Positions 45,130 to 57,529 of a stretch of DNA of 64,000 bases are shown here, piece by piece. The DNA lies in assembly GCA_016081115.2 (NCBI GenBank), contig CM071934.1, positions 59,567,267-59,631,266 on the forward strand, given 5' to 3'. The translations under genes were made by a program, and so were the position numbers. The stretch is from Rehmannia glutinosa. Lineage: Eukaryota > Streptophyta > Magnoliopsida > Lamiales > Orobanchaceae. The notes below the pieces were generated by a model. That model ran no database searches. It was not told the DNA's origin and worked only from the letters and a program-made list of their open reading frames with translations. Every line of letters begins with the position of its first letter. Positions within the stretch are counted from its first letter, which is position 1.

Positions 45130-48100
45130 TGCCAAGGAACCTGGTACATGGATAGTGGCTATTCCGGACATATGACAGAAACAAGAAAAATCTATCAAAA
45201 TTCAAGGAAGTTAAAGGAGCAAAAGTCATATTTGGAGGAAATGAAGCTCCAGGAGAAATAAGAGGCATTGGATCCATCAAGAAGAACGGATTAGAAATCA
45301 CGGATGTTGCATATGTTGAAGGACTCAACTTCAACTTGCTAAGCATCACCAACTCCGTGACAAGGGTTATAATGTTGGATTTAACATGGGTATATGCCAA
45401 ATCAAGGATATTGAATCAAATGAAGTTGTGTTGCAAGGATGCGAGACAAAAGAACATGTATGTAGTAAATTGGTCAACCGCAACACCCAAAGACTGCCTA
45501 TTAGCAAAGAGCACGGATGAATCAAGTTGGTCGTGGCACAAAAAAGCCGAGTCACCTGAATTTCAAAACACTTAACAAGCTTGCCGAAGTAATCTTGTGG
45601 AAGGTCTTCCGGATCAAAGATACAAGAAGGAGAGTATATGTGACGCATGCCGAAGGGAAAACAGATCAAATCATCATTCAAAGAAAAGACATGCCCATCT
45701 TCAACAAGGATATTGCACTGCTACATATGGATCTATTTGGTCCATTAAACCACTAGCATAAGTGGGAAGAAATATACCTTGGTGGTAGTAGATGACTACT
45801 CAAGATATACATGGACAATATTCATGTGTAAGAAGAAAGAAACTCTACGTAAAACTACCCGGTGATGAAGAGGATTCAAAATGAGAAGAGCCAAACCATT
45901 ATCAAAATAAGATCGACAGGAACCGAGTTTGTCAATGGTATAATAACTCAATATTGTATTGAAAATGGCATTGGTCATGAATTATCTGCAGCAAGGACTC
46001 CATTTGAGAATGGAGTTGCGAGAAAGAAGGAATAGAACACTCAAAGAAGCAAAGCAAGGACCATGTTAGTCAACGGGGTTACAAAAAGATTTTGGGTCAA
46101 GCAATCAACTTGACTTGCTACACTCAAAATAGATGTATGATAAACAAGACAAACGGTGACAAAGACTCCTATGAGATTTGGACAGGAGAAAACCAAATGT
46201 TGCATATTTTAGAATATTTGGATGTAAATGCTTCATCCATAACAATGGCAAAGACAATCTAAAGGCTTTCGATGCTAAAAAGCGATGAAGGTATCTTCTT
46301 GGGATACTGTTGAAAGCAAAGCCTACTGAGTACTCAACAAAAGGACTATGGTTGCAGAGGAATCCATTCATGTGGTATTCGATGAGCCAAATGTAAATGG
46401 AGAAGACATTGAATCGTCGATTGATGTTGAATCATCCAACCATACGTAAAAGTCCCTATCTTTCAAGTGGAATTATAAACTCGAGATGAAGATGAGATAG
46501 CCGAGTCTCATAAAATCTTTGGAAAATTTGCGGCTAAGTGATTGCGAGAGAGCGATCAAAGCAACACATTTTGCTAGACGATCAATCCAGCTAACTTACT
46601 TCAACCTCGATATAAGATGGCCGAAAGACCATCCACCGTAACTTGTCATTGGAGATATAAGAGAAGGTGTCAAAACAAGATCCGAACTCAACAAGAAGCT
46701 ATGTTCACATGCTTTATCTCACAAATAGAGCCTAAAGATGTGTTACAAGCATTGGATGACACACATTGAATTCAAGCTATGCAAGAAGAGCTGAATCGGT
46801 TTGAAAGAAATAAAGTATGGGAATTAGTTCAAAGACCCACCCATCAAAATGTTATTGGTACTAAATGGGTGTTAGAAACAAGATGAACGAGGAGGGTTTT
46901 GTGGTAAGAAACAAAGCAAGACTAGTAGCCAAAGGATATTGCCAAGAAGAAGGAATAGATTTTGATGAAACATTTGCTCCGTAGCAATATTAGAAGCTAT
47001 AAGGACGTTTCTTACCTATGCAAACTCACAAGAATTTTATTGTATATCGATGGATGTCAAAAGTGCATTCCTAAATGGTTTATTGGAAGAAGAAGTGTAT
47101 GTTGAACAACCTCCAGGATTTGAGAGAAGACTCTTGGAGATAAGGTATACAAACTCAAGAAAGCTCGTATGGATTGAAACAGCACCCTGAGCATGGTATG
47201 ATACTTTGTCACAATTCCTAACGAGAATGGATTCACAAAAGGAAAAGTAGATAGAACACTTTTCGTAATTCAAGACAAGAAGAGCATCGCTTGTTCAAAT
47301 ATATGTGGATGACATCATTTTGGATCCACAAACAAAGAGCTATGTGAAAAATTTTCAAACCTCATGCAAAGCAAATTTGAAATGAGCATGATGGGAGAGC
47401 TAACATTCTTCCTTGGACTCCAAGTAAAACAGTGAAGGATGGAACCTTCATAAGTCAAATAAAATACACCGTAGATTTAATGAAGAAATTTGGTATGGAG
47501 GAGAAGTCTTCTCAGAAAATACCAATAAATACATCGTCAAAATGGACATGGATGCAGATGGCAAGCCCGTAGATCAAACTAGATACAGAGCACTTATGGA
47601 TCATTGCTTTATCTCACAACAAGCAGCCGGACATCACCTTTCTTTTGTAGGTGTATGTACGAGATTTCAATGCTTCTAAAAGAGAGCCATATGATCAGCT
47701 AAGAGGATTTTGAGATATTTGAAAGGAAGCCAAGAAGTTGGCTTATGGTATCCAAAGGAAGGTGGATTCAAGCTAATTGGCTATTCGACTCGACTATGTT
47801 GGATGCAGAGTTGACAGAAGAGCACTTCGTGCACATGTCAAATGCTTGGAAATAGGCTAATTTCCTGGTTTAGCAAAAAGCAAAATTCAATAGCCACCTC
47901 TATAGTCAAGGAATACATAGTCTGCAGGGAGTCATTTGTTTGTGCCCAAATCCTATGGATGAGGCAAAGGTGAGAGACTATGAAGTTGAAGAAAAGGAAA
48001 TTCCAATCATGTGTGATAACACAAGTGCAATTGCAATCACTCGTAATCTCGTGTTGCACTCAAGAACAAAGCATATCGATGTCGATATCACTTCATAAGA

Positions 48101-48235
48101 GATCATGTTGAAAAGAAGGACATCATCTTGGAATATATTTCAATCGATAAACAAAAGTTTGGTGACATATTCACAAAACCATTATGTGAGTCAAGATTTG
48201 AAGAACTCAAGCATGAGTTAGGGTTAATTGAGTGA
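45130..48235 (+). pseudogene. pol remnant of SIRE-like copy B (protease, integrase, RT, RNase H)
   Basis: The domains stand in copia order. Protease active-site D-S-G is at 45151-45159 (in a MDSGYSGHM context). The integrase zinc-binding part precedes LHMDLFGP (about 45720-45745), and the first catalytic Asp region (VVVDDYSRYTW) is present at about 45783-45815, unlike in copy C. RT starts near 46800 (KVWELVQRP) and its YVDD box is at about 47298-47312. RNase H runs to the stop at 48233-48235, ending GLIE. No frame exceeds about 100 codons because of many small indels, several of which fall at CTG/CAG-like sites. Interpreted as an inactive copy, but see the sequence-quality finding. Confidence 0.9.
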
Positions 48236-48793
48236 GTGACACTCGGTAAGACTCAAAGAAAAGAAATGAAACACAAAAAGAGAAAAAGGACTGAATTCTC
48301 AAAATCGCCTAAATGAATCACCATGTCGGAAAAGACAAACTATCTTGAATTAGCCGACAAATTTGAGTCACCGAGAGAATCTGCGACCAAGAGAGTTAAA
48401 TCACCTAAGGGATAAGCCGAGTCATTTATGAGCAAAGTGACAAAAACGCATCATTTTTACTAAGCGGGAATGTTTTTAAGAATGACGTCAAAGATAATGA
48501 TGATGTGTACAGCAAAAAGTCGCATACCAAGCTTATGATTGGATATAAATGCCGCATTAAATTCAAGACATTAAATGCTAATCGGCGTGCAAAATCTAAG
48601 CCGTTGATTTCGATCACATTTCAAAAACCACCCGCACGCCCTTTCGTAAAACCATACTTAAACCATTTTCATCTGTTTTCTCTCACATATTACCAAAACG
48701 GTTCATTTCTATCTCGAAGCAAAGGCAAAACTCTCTCAAAACCCTATCAATATTCAAATCAACTTCTAAGTTTCTTTTCGTGAAAATCGAAAA
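48236..48793 (+). other. Spacer between pol and third region, copy B
   Basis: Corresponds to 56978-57529 of copy C with few changes. No conserved frame is seen. It may hold the leader or a subgenomic or splice signal for the third region. Confidence 0.45.
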
Positions 48794-49928
48794 ATGACAT
48801 CAACTTATGATTTCGTCAAGCTAGGGAAGCAAATCCACACCGGGTCTCTTGTGGATTTCGAGGGAATGGTCAAACAGGTCCGATGACGCCTCATAAAGAA
48901 AATCGCCGAAAAGCTCGAAACGTCCGGCCGAAACCATTTTCGACGATGGAGTTCTCGATGACCTATGTGGAAGAGGTCGCATAGTTCTACGTGAACGCCG
49001 AGATTCACGATGAGGGATTAAATCCTCTGTTCACGGGAAGGAGTTCATCATCTCCGCCAAGATCTGGCGTAACACCGCTCACTACCGGCGGAAGGAGCAC
49101 CGAGAAATCAATGAAGCCGACGAGACTTGGCCGCCGCTTGGAAAGAAGTAGCCAAGACCGACTATGCCGAAAAAGATAGTCTACACAACCAAAAAGGGGT
49201 TCTTTGAAGGAGGACTACCACAAATCGTTGTTGGACATAGTTGCCAAATGCATAGACATCAAATTTGGCGGCTTTGACCAACCGTTCTAAAGCAAAACCG
49301 ATCGTAATGGCCGCGATCATTGAAGAAAAACAAGTAAACCGGGCTGAGTTTGTCTACACGCAGCAGATCGAGAATGTAGGGAACAAATCCTTCAAGGAGA
49401 ATGGTGCATTTGGAGGATCCCCGGATATGGCCTGGTGATTGGCCTACCGATGGAGGTGAAAGGAGTCCTCTTCGTCATGGAAAGGCGTTCCATGTAAACA
49501 AGAGGATGTTCGAGATCAAACCTCTCGGCGCACGAGAAGAGAGCCCACGCCAAGAGAGGCGATACAAGTGAGGGGGAATCGGTGACCCCAAGATACTGAT
49601 TGTTTCCTCTCCACCAAAGAAGAAAGCCGCCCCCGCAGTTTGCTAAGAGAATCACGCCCCAGCCTAAGAAAAACAAATCGCTCTCGCCCGCTGCCGTAAA
49701 GTCGCTTTGCCCGCAGCCGTGTCTCCTGGCCCAGAAGAACGGCCGAGAAGGAATCTCAAATACCTTCTCCTAGGTCGTCAAAAAGTGGAGAACCGATAAG
49801 CCAAGATGGCTCGCTCCTCGAAGAAGAAAACACCAGACGCCCCCGCCGCCTAGGACTCGAAGACACTCTCCGAACCTAAATCCCCCTGCAGTGCGAACTA
49901 AGAGACGAAGAAGAATCATCAAGCAATC
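48794..49928 (+). pseudogene. Third (post-pol) region of copy B, 3'-truncated
   Basis: Starts at ATG 48794 with STYDFVKLGKQIHTGS, matching copy C at 57530. Later pieces (AAIIEEKQVNRAEFVY, NKSFKENGAFGGSPDMAW) also match. It ends abruptly at ATCATCAAGC, equivalent to about 58626 in copy C, and runs straight into an LTR lacking its first bases. The remaining 3.5 kb and the polypurine tract are deleted. Confidence 0.82.
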
Positions 49929-49930
49929 CC

Positions 49931-51484
49931 GTTAGGAATTTTATTGTTTAGATTTTGATGAATGCCATGTAAAACTTAGAATAGAAAGTTGGCACCCCAA
50001 TTCTTGTTGTAAAATGCATTGTAATAAATAGAAAGAGCGCCAAAGCCGAGTTAAGTCGCCACGCCCTAACATGCAAGAAGACAACTGAAGACTTGAAGGA
50101 AGACTCAGCTGCGAGACAGCTGAGTATGGCAAAGAAGAGTAGACAGGAACTCTACTATAGAAGCAGCTGAGATACAGCTGAGTGGAGCATCAGTCAAGTC
50201 AACTCAAGAAAAGCCAAGTCTCAAGTTGAAGTGACAGAAGAGTCATCCAATGATTGGAAGCTGACTCTAAGTCACCTCGGGGAAAGCAAGGAAATACAGT
50301 CAAGTCGAGATAATCGTAAAAAGAACCGTTGGTACTGTAAATTAAGAGAATTACTTAAACAAGTAATATCTCCATACCACTTTTCTCGGAGTGCTCAGTC
50401 CCAGAAGCGTGCAAAAGGAATGAACCAATGGGAAGCACCACACCGTGTCAGAACTCTGAAAAGGTGAAAGAACAATTCATACGAGGAAATGGCAATTCCA
50501 AGAACTGCAACAAGACAAGCCAACGACTGAAAGTGACTTTCAAAAATAAGCCTATCTCTTCAACGGGCAAATTTTTGAAAGTTCACTATAAAAGGCTGAG
50601 GAGTTTGTTTGAGAAGAAATAGATGACACACATGTGAGATATACAAGTATATTAGAAAAACTGAAACATTCTCAATCCTCAAGCCTACATTACGAAGAAC
50701 ATCAATCCAACACTCACCTGTGAAGGAAAGATAACTTCAATCAGTTGAAGAGGAAAATACTCGAAACAAGGGGTCTACATTCCGGGAAGGATTGTAGGAA
50801 GGTTCAAGGTCGAACCAAGTCTTAAGCTTTTGGAGGGCTTCGTGATCAAATCCAAAGAGCTTGAGCAAGTGAGTGTAGTAGCAAGGCAAACGCCTCGTGA
50901 AGAAGCCGAGTCGACGAGAAGCGGTGAGTGATCAAGGCGTCTCAGATCGAGTCCCAAAGGATCAAGTCAATTTTTGTGTGATCAAGACTTGTATCTGGAC
51001 TGTTACCACTTTGTAAACTGATCATTACCTAGTGGATTCCTCCAGGAGTTGGAGAAGAGAGGAGTAGAAGAATTACCCCATCTTCGAACCTCTATAAAAA
51101 TTTCATTGTGTCATTTACATTTCAAAGACTTTAATTCTTGCATTTTTAATCGCTTATATCTCACGATAAATTTGCTATCCACTTAATAACTTATAAGTAC
51201 TAAACCAAGCACTAAATTCTTGCTTAATCAAACTTAAGGGTGTTAAGTCTTCCGCTGAAAACAAAATCACAGTCGAGTTAATTTAGAGCCAACAGCTGAG
51301 TTACTTCATCAACAATTTCGATTGAGTCGTTGAGAGATTAACTCTACTTGAGTGACTAAATTGATTGTCCTTCAAGGACACAGTTTGTGATCAACTCTGA
51401 ATTTTTAAAAGGACTAAATCGAAAATTTGTAAGGTTTATTCAACCCCCTTCTAAACCTTACACTTACACCCCTTGGGACCTACA
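49931..51484 (+). repeat. LTR 2 of the SIRE-like array (5' LTR of copy C)
   Basis: Reads GTTAGGAATTTTATTG at the start (the first T of TGTTAGG is changed or lost at the junction) and ends CTTGGGACCTACA. It is followed by a primer binding site, so it acts as the 5' LTR of copy C. Confidence 0.92.
50586..50595 (+). promoter_or_regulatory. TATA box in LTR 2
   Basis: CTATAAAAGG, in the context TTCACTATAAAAGGC. The same box lies at 41666-41675 and 62986-62995 in the other LTRs, and the surrounding GCCTATCTCTTCAACGGGC block is strongly conserved. Likely the core promoter of the element RNA. Confidence 0.75.
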
Positions 51485-51486
51485 AG

Positions 51487-51498
51487 TGGTATCAGAGC
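51487..51498 (+). other. Primer binding site of copy C
   Basis: TGGTATCAGAGC, 2 nt after the LTR end, matches the initiator tRNA-Met type used by SIRE-like elements. It is absent from copy B. Confidence 0.93.
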
Positions 51499-51618
51499 GG
51501 TTGGTTCATTGAACCCTCCGCATCGGTTTCAATTCTTGAACTAGATCTCCAAACTTTTCAAAGTCTGCTTTAGTACTTAGACTTTCAAAACTCTTCTTTA
51601 TCATTAAAAGTTATTATC

Positions 51619-53445
51619 ATGGAAGCAAATTTGACACGCATCCCTATGTTCACTATTGAAGAATTTGATGATTGGAAAATTCGTATGCGTGCTCATCTAT
51701 CAATTATTACATGATGAGATGTGGATAGTGATAGAAGATGGGCCTCTCGCAAATCTTAAAGGTGAACTTGTTACGAAGAGTTGCAACAAGGAGAAGAAGA
51801 TGTTGCTCCTAGACCAGTCATGGTTGAAAAACCAAGAACTGAGTGGACAAATGATGACAGAAAAAGATATAACCTGGACAATGTAGCCAAGGACATCCTC
51901 TACAAAACCTTGGACAAAGCCATGTTCAACAAAGTCAAATCATGCAAAACGGCTAAAGAAATCGGGACAATGTCGACATTGATTTGTGAAGGCTCGTGAG
52001 CAAATCAAAGAAAACAAATTGTCGGTCGTACAGTAAATTTGAGAACTTCAAAATGATCTCGGAGAGAACCTGGATCAACTAGACGCTCGGTTCACAGAAA
52101 TCACAAATGAGTCGTTCGCACTTGGAAAGGAATATACACAGAAGGAAATGTGTATGAAGATCCTAAAAAGTCTTCCGGTGAATGGGAAATGAAGGTCATG
52201 GCACGAGACATTCCATGGACCTATCAAAGACATCCAACCATGAGTTATTCTCGACCTCAAAGCCTACGAGTTTGAGCCTGAGAAGAAAAAGACCAGGAAG
52301 AGACAAAATTGCACCCAAAACGGCTGCTCTAATTGTTAAAGATGGGAAGAGAACCGAGGTCAAAGAAGTCATTGACCCGTAAGAAATAGCCGATGGTTAA
52401 GAGGTTCAACAAGTTCTTCAATAAGAACTACAAGAGAGGAAAGGGTGAATCTTCCAGAAGACACTCGGCTCTCTCCAAATCAAGGGAAGATAGGCCAACC
52501 AAGAGAACAGATCATCAAAAATTTGAGTATCAAAGGTGACAATCCAAGAATGGAAAGAGTCGATCAAAAGGTTGAATATCTATCCGAAATGAGACAACCA
52601 GGTCACTATGCCATTGATCGCCCATATCCTCGTAGTCAACAAATACAGGATGAAGAAGAAAGGAAGGTCTTGTGAGAAAGAAGACAAGAAAGGAAAAAGG
52701 CAATGATGGTCGCAGAGATAAAACAAAGCCAAGTCAAGAGAGACAACGGTGACTCAGAGAGCAATGTGAAGCGACTACTCAAGTGACTCAAGAAGAAGCC
52801 CCGATCCGCTTGATGGCCAAAGAACAAGATCAACCCGACCAAGAAGATGAGGTACAATCTAACTCAACAAACTCGGACACTAGTGATAGTGAGTGATCGT
52901 GACACACACACTTCATCACCCACTCGATCTTTATGATTCATTAGGCAAAATGATGAAAGATTTTGAATACATTAAATCCTCACACACACTATTGAATGAG
53001 GAAAAAAACCTACTCAAAAGTCAAAACTCAAGTGACTAAGAAGCCGAGTACTCTAAGTCAAATAGCTGATGAGAATGAAAGTTTAAAGGCTGAAAATGCT
53101 AAATTAATAGCAGAAATTGCTGCTATAGAAAAGAGGGAGAATGACCTCAAGAATGTTATTGCTTCATTCACTAAGGCATCTAAATCATTGGATGATCTTA
53201 TCATGAGTCAAAGAGAATGTGGAGACAAGACAGGCTTAGGATTTAATTCCTCTGTGCTATGTCAAACCTCAAAAGTAATTTTGGAAAAAGGATCTTCAAG
53301 TCATGAAGAGTCTGAAAAATCCAAAACTCTAAATGTTGCACACACATTCACTCCAAAGCACAATAACAAGCAAACTGGCCTTGGTTACAAAGGAAAAGGA
53401 AAACGAATGATTGAGTGTGCCGAAGGAAAGGTGAGAAGAGATTGA
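51619..53445 (+). pseudogene. gag of SIRE-like copy C
   Basis: Starts at ATG 51619-51621, about 120 bp after the primer binding site: MEANLTRIPMFTIEEFDDWK, the DUF4219-type N-terminus. UBN2-like text follows in another frame (DILYKTLDKAMFNKVKSCKT, 51900-51960). The nucleocapsid region is at about 52560-52640 (RQPGHYAID), but its Cys codons are altered (CGC in place of TGT at one). The last intact piece, 52996-53445, is a coiled-coil-like Glu/Lys/Leu-rich segment (LSQIADENESLKAENAKLIA) ending in a TGLGYKGKGK motif, as in SIRE gag tails. Several frameshifts separate the parts. Confidence 0.88.
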
Positions 53446-53983
53446 TCGAGTTCCTCAAAGAAACTCCTAACGTAAAATACTCTGTAAAAAGGAAGCAGAG
53501 CTACCAAAAATCCTTAAAATCCATAAAAGAAATACATATGATGGGAATGGTAGAAAATATCCAAGCCAAGCCGATTGGAATAATGTGAACTATCAAAGAT
53601 AGACTTATGGAATATAAGTCCAAATGGCAAAGGCCAAGAACTCAAAGAAAGGTCATTCCAAAAGTATAAGAGCTTTCATCAAAGACACCTATGCACCTAG
53701 GCATCACACTCAAAGTCACCACAACTACCCAAGAAAGGTAATTGCTAAAACACATATACGTACATACGCTGACAAAAGAGACAATTTGTATGAACCTAGA
53801 ATCCCAAGCAATTTGCCAGGATTAATTATGATTATGGCATCGATAGATGGCAACCCCTTAGAGTCAAATCATTTGGCTATAGGTTGGTTGGATCATCTTA
53901 CAATTCTAACCCCTCGGGACCCATACAAGTATGGGTACCTAAAACTTAATTTCTTGATTAGGTTCAAGGAACGGTGAGTGCCA

Positions 53984-56977
53984 AGGAACCTGGTACATGG
54001 ATAGTGGTTGTTCCGGACATATGACAGAAATAAGAAAAAATCTGTCAAAATTCAAGGAAGTTAAAGGAGCAAAAGTCATATTTGGAGGAAATGAAGCTCT
54101 GGCGAAATAAGAAGCATTGGATCTATCAAGAGGAATGGATTAGAAATCACAGATGTTGCATATGTTGAAGGACTCAACTTCAACTTATCGAGCATCACCA
54201 ACTCGCGTGACAAGGGCTACAATGTTGGATTCAACCTGGGTATATGCCAAATCAAAGATATTGAATCAAATGAAGTTGTCCGCAAGGATGTAGACAGAAA
54301 AATATGTATGTAGTGGATTGGTCAACCGCAACACCCAAGACTGCACTGTCTACTAGCAAAAGAGCACACCAATCAATCAAGTTGGTGGCACAAAAACCGA
54401 GTCACCCGAATTTCAAAACAATTAACAAGTTGGCAAGAAGTCATCTTGTGGAAGGATTACTGCACTCAAGATACAAAAAGGAGAGTATATGTGATGCATG
54501 TCGAGAAGGGAAAACAAATCAAGTCGTCATTCAAAGAAAAGACATGCCCATCCTCAACAAGAATATCAGACCGCTTCATATGGATCTATTTGGCCCAAAG
54601 TGGAACCAAACAAAGATAAGTGCAAAGAAATAAGATCGTAGACAGAGGAACCGAGTTTGTCAATGGAATAATAACTCAAGTATTGTATTGAGAATGGTAT
54701 TGGTCATGAACTATCGCGGCAAGGACTCCCATGTGAGAATGGAGTTGCGAAAGAAGAATAGAACCTCAAAGAAGCGGAAATGAGGACCATGTTAGCCGAA
54801 GCAGGTTACCAAAAAGATTTTGGGTGAAGCAATCAACACGACTTGCTACACCCAAAATAGATGTATGATAAATAGACAAGTGACAAAGACTCCCTATGAG
54901 ATCCTGGATCGGAAGAAAACCAAATGTTGCATACTTGAGAATATTTGGATGTAAATGCTTCATCCACAACAATGGCAAAGACAACCTAAAGGCTTTTGAT
55001 GCTAAAGTCGATGAAGGTATCTTTTAGGATACTCGGTGAAAGCAAGGCCTACAGGATACTCAACAAAAGAACTATGGTTACGAAGAATCCATTCATGTGG
55101 TATTCGATGAGCCAAATGTAAATGGAGAAGACATTGAAGAGTCACCGATAAGTGAATCATCCAACCATACGAGAAGAATCCTATGTCAAGTCAAGTTGGA
55201 ATTATCAATTCAGAAGAAGATGAGATAGTTGAATCTCAAAACAATTTGGAAAATTTGCAGCTAAGTGATTACGAGAGAGCTGACCACAATGACACAAACG
55301 TAAGTCGATCAATCCGCTAACTCACTCCAACCCGATGTAAGATGGCCGAGAGATCATCCACCGTAACTTGTAATTGGAGATATAAAAGAAGGTGTCAAAA
55401 CAAGATCCGAGAACTCAACAAGAAGCTATGTTCACTTGCTTCATCTCACAAATAGAGCCCAAAGATGTGTCACAAGCCTTGGGACGACACACACCGGATT
55501 CAAGCTATGCAAGAAGAGTCAATCAGTTTGAAAGAAATAAAGTATGGGAATTAGTGCAAAGACCCATACATCAAAATGTTATTGGCACCAAATGGGTGTT
55601 CGAAATAAGATGAACGAGGAGGGTTCTGTGGTAAGAAACAAAGCAAGACTAGTAGCCAAAGGATATTGCCAAGAAGAAGGGATAGATTTTGATGAAACAT
55701 TTGCCCCGTAGCAAGATTGGAAGCTATAAGGATGTTTCTTGCCTATACGACTCACAAGAATTTCATTGTATATCAGATGGATGTAAAAAGTGCATTCCTA
55801 AATGGTTTATGGAAGAAGAAGTGTTTGTTGAACAACCTCCAGGATTTGAGCAGAAGACTCTTGGAGATAAGGTATACAAACTCAAGAAAGCCCCCTGTAT
55901 GGATTGAAGCAGGCACCCGAGCATGGTATCATACCTTGTCACAATTCCTAAGCGAAAATGGATTCACAAAAGGAAAAGTAGATAGAACACTTTTTTTAAT
56001 TCAAGACAAAAAGAGTATCTTTGCTTGTTCAAGTATATGTGGATGACATCATTTTTGGATCCACTAATAAAGAGTTTGTGAAAAATTTTCAAACCTCATG
56101 CAAAGTAAATTTGAAATGAGCATGATGGGAGAGCCGACATTCTTCCTTGGACTCCAAGTGAAACAAGTGAAGGATGGAACCTTCATAAGTCAAACAAAGT
56201 ACACCAGAGATTTAATGAAGAAGTTTGGTATGGAAGAGAAGTCTTCTCAGTAAAAATACCAATGAACACAGTCAAAATGGACATGGATGCAGATGGCAAG
56301 CCTTTAGATCAAACAAGATACTGAGCACTTATTGGATCATTGCTCTATCTCACAAAGAAGCGCACTTACACATCACCTTTGTCTGTAGGTGTATGTGCAA
56401 GATTTCAATCTGCTCCAAAAGAGAGCAATATGACAAAAAGCACTAAGAGAATATTGAGATACTTGAAAGGAAGCCAAGAAGTAGGCCTATGGTATCCAAA
56501 GGAAGGTGGATTCAAGCTAATTGGCTATTGATTCCGACTATCTTGGATGCAGAGTGGACAGAAGAGCACTTGAGGCACATGTCAAATGCTAGGAAACAGG
56601 CTGATTTCCTGGTTTAGCAAGAAGCAAAACTCAATAGCCACCTCTACAAATTGGAGGAGAATACATAGTTGCGGGCAAATTTGTTGTGCCCAAGTCCTAT
56701 GGATGAGACAAAGAATTTGAGAGACTATGAAATTGAGAAAAAGAGATTCCAATCATGTGTGATAACACAAGTGCAATTGCAATTACTCAAAATCCTCGTG
56801 TTGCATTCAAGAACAAAGCATATTGATGTCGATATCACTTCATAAGAGATCATGTTGAAAAGAAGGATATCATCCTGGAATATATCTCAACCGATAAACA
56901 ACGGTGACATCTTCACAAAACCATTATGTGAGTCAAGATTTGAAGAACTCAAACATGAGTTGGGGTTAATTGAGTGA
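53984..56977 (+). pseudogene. pol of SIRE-like copy C (protease, integrase, RT, RNase H)
   Basis: Protease D-S-G is at 54000-54008 in an MDSGCSGHM context. The integrase N-terminal zinc-binding part is in frame 54304-54633 (CDAC, then LHMDLFGP). Copy C then lacks about 150 bp found in copy B, removing the segment with the first catalytic Asp. RT pieces: KVWELVQRP (55540), MDVKSAFLNG in the frame 55717-56046, VEQPPGFE (about 55825-55850), and the YVDD box at about 56033-56047. RNase H includes LRYLKGSQEVGLWYPKEGGF (56440-56515) and CDNTSAIAIT (56756-56790). The stop is at 56975-56977. Many one-base indels break the frame. Confidence 0.9.
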
Positions 56978-57529
56978 ATGACACTCAGACGAATCAAAGA
57001 AGAGAAATGGAACAAAAGGGGTGAAAAAGAGCCGATTTCGTAAATCACCAAGAATCACCAGACGTAAAGACAATTACACCGAGTCATGATAGCCGAGTCA
57101 CTAAGAGAATCGTGAGAAGTAGAGTTAAATCATCTAAGGGATAAGTGAGTCACTTATGAGCAAAATGACAAAAACGCAATGCGTTTTGACTAAGCGGGAA
57201 TGTTTTAAGGAATACGTCAAAGATAATGATGATGTGTACGACATAAAGTCGCACACCAAGCTTATGATTGGATATAAATCTTTGCCGCATTAAATACGAG
57301 ACATTAAATGCTAAATAGGCGTGCAAAATCTAAGCCGTTGATTTCGATCACATTTCAAAAACCACCCGCACGCCCTTTCATAAACCATATTTAAACCATT
57401 TTCATCCGTTTCTCTCTCACACTTCTAAAACTGTTCATCTCTTTCTCTCAAAAGCAAAGGCAAAAACACTCTCTAAACCCTATCTATCTTCAAATCAATT
57501 TTCGAGTTTTTCCTTGATACAATCCGAAA
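56978..57529 (+). other. Spacer between pol and third region, copy C
   Basis: About 550 bp without a conserved frame; similar to 48236-48793 in copy B. Confidence 0.45.

Noticed and set aside
53996..54010. Possible plant pararetrovirus (caulimovirus-like) insertion suggested by the protease and RT motifs
   Set aside because: Domain order (integrase before RT), LTRs, primer site and polypurine tract all identify a Ty1/copia element.
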